Shown: piece after piece, positions 7,588 through 12,203 of the stretch
Layout of the letters: the number at the start of each line of letters is the position of its first letter
How positions within the stretch are numbered: position 1 is the stretch's first letter
Assembly: GCA_013214365.1 (NCBI GenBank)
Contig: JABSPI010000004.1
Coordinates: forward strand, 1-12,203
DNA length: 12,203 nt
Direction of reading: 5' to 3'
Origin: Erythrobacter sp.
Lineage (GTDB): Bacteria; Pseudomonadota; Alphaproteobacteria; Sphingomonadales; Sphingomonadaceae
The notes under the pieces: generated by a model
What the model saw: only the letters and a program-made list of their open reading frames with translations
The model's database searches: none
Told to the model about the DNA's origin: nothing
Program-made: the position numbers and the translations under genes

Positions 7588-7623
7588 CGGATATAGGCGC
7601 GCGGATATTTCGGCGCGCACGCG

Positions 7624-7662
7624 GCCCACGCTTTCAGCCCACGCCTTGAGCCCACGCGTTTA
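7624..7662. repeat. Three tandem 13-base units at the serS 3' end
   Basis: The units are GCCCACGCTTTCA (7624-7636), GCCCACGCCTTGA (7637-7649) and GCCCACGCGTTTA (7650-7662). The first 8 bases are identical in all three and the last 5 follow NTTNA. The third unit contains the serS stop codon (TAA, 7660-7662 on the minus strand). The same octamer recurs near the piuC/phoD junction. Confidence 0.8.
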
Positions 7663-8937
7663 GGGGGTCAAGGTGGTCACACCGCCCATATAGGGGGCGA
7701 GCGCCTCGGGCACTGTGACCGAGCCGTCGGCTTGCTGGTAATTTTCGATCACCGCCACCAAAGTGCGTCCAACCGCCAGCCCCGACCCGTTCAAAGTGTG
7801 CACGAATTCGGTCTTTTTCTTCTCGCCCGCCACGCGGTAACGGGTTTTCATCCGGCGCGCCTGAAAATCGCCCGTATTCGAACACGAGCTGATTTCGCGA
7901 TAGGCGCCCTGGCCGGGCAACCACACTTCCAGATCATAGGTCTTGCGCGCGCCAAACCCCATATCGCCGGTGCACAGCATCATCGTGCGATAGGGCAGGT
8001 CAAGCGCTTCGAGCACCTCTTGCGCCGCGCGGGTCATGCGGGCGTGCTCGGCTTCGCTGTCTTGCGCTTTGACGACGCTGACCAGCTCGCATTTCTCGAA
8101 TTGGTGCTGGCGGATGAAGCCGCGCGTATCCTTGCCCGCAGCGCCCGCTTCGGAGCGGAAACATTGGGTCAATGCGGTCATCCGCAAAGGCAGCGCGGCC
8201 TCGTCGATGATTTGCCCCATCACGCTCGCGGTGAGCGAGACTTCTGAGGTCGGGATCAGCCAGCGATCATCAGTGGTGCGGAAGCTGTCTTCGGCGAATT
8301 TGGGCAATTTGTCGGTGCCATACATCGCCTCGTCGCGGACCAGAACGGGCGGGGCGCATTCGGTGTAGCCATATTCGCGCACTTGCCGGTCGATCATAAA
8401 CTGGCCCAGCGCCCGGTGCAGCCGCGCCATATCGCCGCGCAAAAAGGTAAAACGGGCGCCCGAAATCAGCGCGCCGGTTTCGAAATCCATCCCCAGATCG
8501 GGCGCGATATCGGCGTGTTCGCGCGGTTCAAAATCGAATGTGCGCGGCTCACCCCAGCTACTCACCTCGACATTGTCCGCCTCATCCTCGCCTTGGGGGA
8601 CATCGTCAAATGGCAGGTTGGGAATGCGCGCGAGCGCATCTTGCAATTGGTCGCCGAGCGTTTTTTCACGCTCTTCGAGCGCGGGCATATCGGCTTTGAT
8701 CTGCGCCACTTCGGCCTTGAGCGCCTCGGCGGTTTCGGTGTCGCCTTGGCCCATGGCCTTGCCGATCGCCTTGGAGGCCTCGTTGCGGCGGCTTTGCGCG
8801 TCCTGCAATTGGGTGGTGAGCGCGCGGCGTTCCTCGTCGAGCGCGAGGATGGCTCGGGCTTGGGGGTCGGCGCCGCGCCGGGCAAGGCCGGCATCGAAGG
8901 CTTCGGGATTGTCACGGATCAAACGAATATCATGCAT
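7660..8937 (-). CDS. serS: Serine-tRNA ligase
   Basis: SerS charges tRNA-Ser (and tRNA-Sec where present) with serine in the cytoplasm, using ATP. The 425-residue product matches the family length. An N-terminal antiparallel coiled-coil arm that grips the tRNA spans about 28-105. The class II catalytic core follows: the TSE serine-binding loop at 230-232, motif 2 with FRSEAG at 260-265 and the downstream Phe280, the Cys-Ser-Asn segment at 352-354, and motif 3 [10 protein letters not shown] at 384-393 with its catalytic Arg. The ATG at 8937 begins [14 protein letters not shown], typical of bacterial SerS. An overlapping ATG at 8933 is out of frame. No clear ribosome-binding site precedes it. 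It heads the run serS-surE-channel. Its stop codon lies inside a short tandem repeat. Confidence 0.97.
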   Translation of the reverse strand: MHDIRLIRDNPEAFDAGLARRGADPQARAILALDEERRALTTQLQDAQSRRNEASKAIGKAMGQGDTETAEALKAEVAQIKADMPALEEREKTLGDQLQDALARIPNLPFDDVPQGEDEADNVEVSSWGEPRTFDFEPREHADIAPDLGMDFETGALISGARFTFLRGDMARLHRALGQFMIDRQVREYGYTECAPPVLVRDEAMYGTDKLPKFAEDSFRTTDDRWLIPTSEVSLTASVMGQIIDEAALPLRMTALTQCFRSEAGAAGKDTRGFIRQHQFEKCELVSVVKAQDSEAEHARMTRAAQEVLEALDLPYRTMMLCTGDMGFGARKTYDLEVWLPGQGAYREISSCSNTGDFQARRMKTRYRVAGEKKKTEFVHTLNGSGLAVGRTLVAVIENYQQADGSVTVPEALAPYMGGVTTLTP

Positions 8938-9086
8938 GGCCGCGCCTATGCCCGCTTCGTTTGATGAAGAAAAGAGCAGATCGCCGATGAGCGCCGATCA
9001 CGCCAGCTGATCACCGCATCTGATGAACGCATCTTCTGGGGCGGGGGCAGAGGGCGGATGCGGGGTCAAGTAAGGGCGAGGTGAGA
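8938..9086. other. serS upstream region without a recognisable gene
   Basis: This stretch lies between the serS start and the hairpin after the lipoprotein gene. Both strands were read. A TTGACC hexamer on the minus strand (about 9065-9070) could be a -35 element, but no convincing -10 follows at normal spacing. I see no open frame with coding character and no RNA gene, so the serS promoter position remains open. Confidence 0.4.
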
Positions 9087-9121
9087 GGGAGCGCGCGCGG
9101 CAATGCCGGCGCGCGCTTCCC
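9087..9121 (-). terminator. Very GC-rich hairpin after the lipoprotein gene
   Basis: GCGCGCGCGGC (9091-9101) pairs with GCCGGCGCGCGC (9105-9116) with one bulged base and a 3-base loop. The flanking GGGA (9087-9090) and TCCC (9118-9121) extend the stem to about 15 pairs. It starts 28 bases after the lipoprotein stop codon, as expected of a terminator. The following bases on the minus strand are pyrimidine-rich (TCTCACCTCGCC) but lack a T-run. Confidence 0.5.
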
Positions 9122-9148
9122 TGTTTCAAAGCGGCTTTGCCGCGCGGG

Positions 9149-9979
9149 TCAATTGACCGCCAGCATGACCGCAGACGAGGCCCCCAGCAGCGCGCCCTGA
9201 TCGACATCGAGCGTTGCGGGCCGCTCAACCGAGGGATAGGCGTTTGCCAGCAATTCGAGAGCCGCGCTGATCCGGGCATGGGCGTCGGGATCATCGGCCA
9301 AGATCGCCTCGGACGACCGGTCAAAACCGGCCTGTGCGGTTTTGTAAAAACCATAGCCATCCAGATAGGGCGCGTATTGCGCGGTCGTTGTGGCCTGGGC
9401 ATACATCGAGACGGCGCGCTCGATCTGGTCGGCGCTGACCCCGGCGGCGATTTGCGCGGGGGTCGCGCCATTGTCGGGGGCCTTGGTTTCGGCGGCGCGC
9501 AGAACTGCGAAAATTTCCTCCGCCTTGGCGTCAATATCGGCCACGCTGCCCCCTTCGAGAACCGCGCTTGAGGCGCCGGTGAACAGGCCCTTGAAGTCGT
9601 CCACGCCGCGCTCGGCAAAGACCGGTTCCATATCGAGCAGCACCTCGGAGACGGGGTGGGCGAACATTTCGGCAGCGGGCTCTTCCTTGCCTGCACGCAG
9701 CGCATCGCGCGCCGCGATCACATGTGCCTCTGCCACGGCCAGAGCCGCGCCATAGACCACCGGATCGCTGGCGGCATCCAAGACCGCAACGCCGCCTTCG
9801 CCGCCTTCGCCGCCTTCGCCGCCTTCGCCGCCTTCACCGGCCGCAGCGGAGATGGCGCTTTCGCCGGCTTCACCAGCCTCGCCGCCTTCGCCCGCTTCCC
9901 CGGAACAGCCCGCAAGACCCGCCCCTGCCAGCGCGGTGGCAAGGCCCAGACCGGCCCAGGTTTTCAACTCGACTTTCAT
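9149..9979 (-). CDS. Lipoprotein with Gly/Glu repeat, possibly iron-linked
   Basis: I do not recognise a named family. The 276-residue product (start MKVELKTWAG) has a lipoprotein signal with lipobox LAGC and Cys25. Ser at position +2 suggests outer-membrane sorting. Residues about 27-63 are a low-complexity acidic linker of Gly, Glu and Ala, including five exact EGG units (49-63). The rest looks alpha-helical, with an AHPVSE segment at 107-112 (His108, Glu112) followed by DMEPVFAERG. From memory this resembles small lipoproteins found beside imelysin (M75-like) genes in marine alphaproteobacteria, but no GxHxxE imelysin motif is present. The start is fixed by GGAG 8 bases upstream; the frame is open for 20 further codons to 10039 without a signal. 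It diverges from piuC over 80 bases containing a Fur-box match, so iron repression is plausible. Function is unknown. Confidence 0.85.
   Translation of the reverse strand: MKVELKTWAGLGLATALAGAGLAGCSGEAGEGGEAGEAGESAISAAAGEGGEGGEGGEGGEGGVAVLDAASDPVVYGAALAVAEAHVIAARDALRAGKEEPAAEMFAHPVSEVLLDMEPVFAERGVDDFKGLFTGASSAVLEGGSVADIDAKAEEIFAVLRAAETKAPDNGATPAQIAAGVSADQIERAVSMYAQATTTAQYAPYLDGYGFYKTAQAGFDRSSEAILADDPDAHARISAALELLANAYPSVERPATLDVDQGALLGASSAVMLAVN
9791..9835. repeat. Five exact 9-base tandem repeats in the lipoprotein gene
   Basis: The plus-strand unit GCCGCCTTC occurs five times without change. On the coding strand it reads GAAGGCGGC, encoding Glu-Gly-Gly. Less regular copies with Ala for Gly continue upstream of it in the protein (residues 27-40). 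The unit length is a multiple of three, so gain or loss would change linker length without a frameshift. Confidence 0.95.
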
Positions 9980-10034
9980 TTCACGTTCTCCAGCTATAAC
10001 ATTTGGAAGCAGCGATAACTGCGTGGGAAATTTT

Positions 10035-10049
10035 TGCAAATGATTATCA
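10035..10049. promoter_or_regulatory. Fur box between the lipoprotein gene and piuC
   Basis: TGCAAATGATTATCA matches the 7-1-7 Fur consensus TGATAATNATTATCA at 12 of 14 specified positions. It lies 11-25 bases before the piuC start and 56-70 bases before the lipoprotein start. Iron-loaded Fur bound here would block piuC expression directly and could also affect the divergent gene. piuC/ybiX genes are known iron-starvation genes, which supports the reading. Confidence 0.7.
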
Positions 10050-10059
10050 AGAAGCCGCG

Positions 10060-10737
10060 ATGATTTTGAGCATTGAGGCCATTTCCGATCCCGCCGGTCT
10101 GGCGCAATTGCGCGAATGTCTGGCCGGTTTGTCGTGGCGCGATGGCCGCGTCAGCGCCGGCCCGGTCGCCAAACGGGTCAAACGCAACCAGCAAGCGGTG
10201 ATGAGCGATCCGGCCGGGCGCAAATTGCGCGACATGCTGACCCCGCTCATCGCCGATAATCCGGTGGTCAAAGCCGCCGCCCGTCCGCGCACCTTATCCG
10301 GTTTGATGGTCAGCAAGACCGAAAATGACGGCCATTACGGCGCGCATGTCGACAATGCGATCATGGGCACCGGCGCACAGCGTATGCGCACCGATCTGTC
10401 CTTCACTTTGTTTTTGAGCGATCCCGGCAGCTATGAGGGCGGCGAATTGGTGGTCCATAATGCTGGCCTGACCCAATCGCTCAAAGGGCGCGCCGGGGAA
10501 TTGGTGCTCTACCCTTCAACCAGCATCCACGAGGTTCGCCCGGTCACCGCAGGTGCGCGGATTGTGTGCGTGGGGTGGATCGAAAGCCTGATCCGCGATG
10601 TGGGCCAGCGGGAAATGCTGTTCGATCTGGAAAATCTGCGGGTGAGCCTGCGTCAAAGATTGCCGGACGATGCGCCGGAATTGCTGACGCTCGATAAGAC
10701 CATGGCCAATTTGTTGAGGATGTGGGCCGAGGCTTGA
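10060..10737 (+). CDS. piuC: PKHD-type Fe(II)/2-oxoglutarate hydroxylase
   Basis: PiuC (YbiX in E. coli) is a cytoplasmic Fe(II)- and 2-oxoglutarate-dependent oxygenase, often near TonB-dependent siderophore receptors; its exact substrate is not established. The 225-residue product has the same length as E. coli YbiX. The double-stranded beta-helix metal site is visible as His96 and Asp98 in GAHVDN and His157 in SIHEVRPV, with Arg167 as the likely 2-oxoglutarate anchor. The PKHD-type segment LSFTLFLSDP.SYEGGEL spans about 113-130. The frame is open from 10003, but ATG at 10060 (MILSIEAISD) fits the family and has AAGAAG 5 bases upstream, adjoining the Fur box. No TonB receptor gene is in the window; the divergent lipoprotein gene is the only candidate partner. 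It is convergent with phoD, 96 bases away. Confidence 0.93.
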   Translation: MILSIEAISDPAGLAQLRECLAGLSWRDGRVSAGPVAKRVKRNQQAVMSDPAGRKLRDMLTPLIADNPVVKAAARPRTLSGLMVSKTENDGHYGAHVDNAIMGTGAQRMRTDLSFTLFLSDPGSYEGGELVVHNAGLTQSLKGRAGELVLYPSTSIHEVRPVTAGARIVCVGWIESLIRDVGQREMLFDLENLRVSLRQRLPDDAPELLTLDKTMANLLRMWAEA

Positions 10738-10795
10738 GGCGCGCAAGCGGCCCACGCATCGCGGGCCCAACCAGCCCAGCCGCGTGACTAGAGCC

Positions 10796-10825
10796 GGCGT
10801 GGGCGAAGGCGGCGTGGGCGAACCC
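10796..10825. repeat. 15-base direct repeat in the piuC-phoD gap
   Basis: GGCGTGGGCGAAGGC (10796-10810) is followed immediately by GGCGTGGGCGAACCC (10811-10825), with 12 leading bases identical. Each copy contains the octamer GCGTGGGC, the complement of the octamer in the serS 3' repeat. The inverse form GCCCACGC at 10750-10757 could pair with either copy to make a long-range hairpin after piuC. Confidence 0.75.
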
Positions 10826-10862
10826 TGTTGGCGTTATATTTGGGCCAACGAACCTTGTTGGC
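10819..10862. repeat. Direct and inverted repeats at the phoD 3' end
   Basis: The 14-base sequence CGAACCYTGTTGGC occurs at 10819-10832 and 10849-10862, with one difference. The second copy forms a perfect 7-pair hairpin with GGCCAAC (10843-10849 with 10857-10863, loop 7) inside the last codons of phoD. The first copy, beyond the stop codon, could compete for the same arm. It may act in phoD termination, but there is no T-run. Confidence 0.7.
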
Positions 10863-12203
10863 CGTGCACCAGCGCCATGCGCTGGCGGGTTTTCAATTCC
10901 GCCCCGCGCGTCGTCACCTTGTCGACCGTCTTGAACTCGGTCGTCCATTGATCGCGGGTCACATCGCACATCACAAATCCGCGCTGCGAATTGTGCCATT
11001 TGAGGCATTCATTCTCGGCCTGAATGCGGCGGGTGCTGCTGCGTTGATCCTCGCCATCGCCGCCCGACGTGATCGAGGTGGCAACAAATTCGGTCGCGAT
11101 CGGCTTGGCCCCCGGGCGTTGGCCGTCAATATGCAGCTCGCCGGCATAGTTTTGATGCTCATCCCCGGTGAGGACCACGACGCTGTCGAGCCCCAATTGC
11201 TCGATCTGGCTCAACATCCGTGCGCGCGGCGTGCGATAGCCGGCCCAGCTGTCGAGATTTTCGGTCCGCTCGGGCCCGCTTCTGCGGTCGAGATCCATCA
11301 CCATCACTTGCTGGGCCAGAACCTGCCACCGGCTTTGCGTTTGTGCGAGCCGCTCAAACAGCCAGCTCTCCTGCTGCGCGCCCAGCACTTGCGCCTCGCG
11401 ATTGTTGGTATCGGCGCATTCGACCCCCCAGCGGTCGCCGCAGGGTTGGTCGCTGCGATATTGCCTTGTGTCGAGCAGGTTGAGGTCGAGCAGGTCGCCA
11501 TAACGCGCCTGACGGTAAAGCTGCATGCGCGGGCCGATCGGCAGCGAGGAGGCCCTGAGCGGCATGTTTTCGTAATAGGCCTGCATCGCCATTTGCTGGC
11601 GCAATTGGAAATAGGCCGCCGGGGTGCCGTCCTGATCGAGGTCGGCGACCCAATTGTTGTCGATCTCGTGATCGTCCCAGGTCACAAACCAAGGCGCGGC
11701 GGCGTGGGCGGCTTGCAGGTCGGCATCCATTTTATATTGCGCATAGCGCCGCCGATAATCTTCGATGGTGTAGATTTCCTGGCCAAAATGCGATCGCACC
11801 ATTTCGCGCGGACCATCGCGGAAATTGCGCACCCGGTTGCCGCGATATTCGTAAATATAATCGCCATAGCAGAACACGAAATCGGGTTCCTCGGCGGCGA
11901 TGTGACGGTGCGCGGTGTAATAGCCTTCCTCGTAATTCTGGCAGCCCGCCACCGCAAAGCGCACCCGGTCGATCGGCTGGCCCACAGCCGGCAAGGTTTT
12001 GCTGCGACCGCGCAGGCTGCGTTCGCTGCCGGCGATAAAGCGATAGAAATAGGGTCGGTTGGGGCGCAGGCCGGACACCTCGACATGGACCGCATGGCCC
12101 AATTCGGGCCGCGCGATTGCAGTGCCGCTGGCAACGATATCGCGCATGCGTTCATCGGCCGCCACTTGCCATTGCACCTCGACCGGTGCGGCGGGCATGC
12201 CAT
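10834..12203 (-). CDS. phoD: PhoD-family phosphodiesterase/alkaline phosphatase, N-terminus missing
   Basis: PhoD enzymes are secreted (Tat-exported) metallophosphatases that release phosphate from mono- and diesters, using iron and calcium in the characterised members. The frame runs off the window; the visible 454 residues from the ATG at 12198 begin inside the N-terminal beta domain, so the true start and signal peptide are outside. In that numbering, AGCQNYEEGYY has the ligand-position Cys86, GDYIYEY is at 112-118, WDDHEIDNNW at 174-183, DSWAGY at 316-321 and GDEHQN at 345-350, the expected metal-site motifs in order. The ATG at 12198 should not be taken as the start, since the frame is open before it. 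It ends with TAA at 10834-10836, convergent with piuC. No Pho box can be checked. Whether it acts on monoesters or diesters is not visible. Confidence 0.93.
   Translation of the reverse strand, partial: GMPAAPVEVQWQVAADERMRDIVASGTAIARPELGHAVHVEVSGLRPNRPYFYRFIAGSERSLRGRSKTLPAVGQPIDRVRFAVAGCQNYEEGYYTAHRHIAAEEPDFVFCYGDYIYEYRGNRVRNFRDGPREMVRSHFGQEIYTIEDYRRRYAQYKMDADLQAAHAAAPWFVTWDDHEIDNNWVADLDQDGTPAAYFQLRQQMAMQAYYENMPLRASSLPIGPRMQLYRQARYGDLLDLNLLDTRQYRSDQPCGDRWGVECADTNNREAQVLGAQQESWLFERLAQTQSRWQVLAQQVMVMDLDRRSGPERTENLDSWAGYRTPRARMLSQIEQLGLDSVVVLTGDEHQNYAGELHIDGQRPGAKPIATEFVATSITSGGDGEDQRSSTRRIQAENECLKWHNSQRGFVMCDVTRDQWTTEFKTVDKVTTRGAELKTRQRMALVHGQQGSLAQI

Noticed and set aside
9791..9835. Possible CRISPR-like repeat array
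   Set aside because: The units are 9 bases, directly adjacent with no spacers, and in frame inside a coding gene. This is an amino-acid repeat.
9149..9979. Assigning the lipoprotein as an imelysin/EfeO M75 protein
   Set aside because: The iron context is suggestive, but the GxHxxE motif is absent (only AHPVSE is seen) and the body is shorter than typical imelysins, so the family name is not supported.
9656..10018. A plus-strand frame with Ala/Phe repeats (FAAFAAFAAF) opposite the lipoprotein
   Set aside because: The repeat is the antisense reading of the Gly-Glu-Gly units. The minus-strand gene has a ribosome-binding site and a lipobox, and the plus-strand frame has neither.
10834..12198. 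Treating the ATG at 12198 as the true phoD start
   Set aside because: The frame is open to the window edge and the protein would begin inside the N-terminal beta domain without a signal peptide. The gene is truncated by the window, not naturally short.

Overview
The window is GC-rich chromosomal DNA (well over 60% GC by eye) from what looks like an alphaproteobacterium, probably of the Sphingomonadales/Erythrobacter type. The reasons are the zwf-edd-glk order with no pgl between zwf and edd (the order known from the Zymomonas glf-zwf-edd-glk operon), the Zymomonas-like glucokinase start, and the serS-surE pair. This placement is inferred from gene order and protein style, not from a database match. 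Nearly every gene casts long antisense open frames because of the codon bias. I treat those as shadows.

Layout, left to right. (1) 1-3388, minus strand: an Entner-Doudoroff operon read as zwf (glucose-6-phosphate dehydrogenase), edd (6-phosphogluconate dehydratase) and glk (glucokinase, only its first 33 codons). zwf and edd overlap by 8 bases and edd and glk are 7 bases apart. (2) 3389-3625: the zwf control region, with a plausible promoter overlapped by a LacI-family-type palindrome. (3) 3626-4999, minus: rimO, which methylthiolates ribosomal protein S12. (4) 5210-5608, plus: a four-helix DUF1761-type membrane protein, divergent from rimO. (5) 5640-8937, minus: serS, surE and a two-helix potassium channel with an RCK domain; the channel starts 4 bases after surE. 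(6) 9149-9979, minus: a lipoprotein with a Gly/Glu repeat. (7) 10060-10737, plus: piuC/ybiX, an iron-linked PKHD-type hydroxylase. It is divergent from the lipoprotein gene, and the 80-base gap holds a strong Fur-box match. (8) 10834-12203, minus: a PhoD-type phosphodiesterase/alkaline phosphatase cut off at its N-terminus by the window end.

How they work together: zwf, edd and glk feed glucose through glucose 6-phosphate and 6-phosphogluconate into the Entner-Doudoroff route. The lactonase and the aldolase (eda) must lie elsewhere. piuC and the lipoprotein probably form an iron-responsive pair. The rest is housekeeping (tRNA charging, nucleotide phosphatase, ribosome modification) plus ion and phosphate handling. 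I see no CRISPR array, tRNA, rRNA, transposase or phage gene. I do not see a clearly new multi-gene system. The less ordinary points are the Fur-linked lipoprotein, the LacI-type operator at zwf, the channel gene following surE, and short GC-rich repeats at the 3' ends of serS and phoD.
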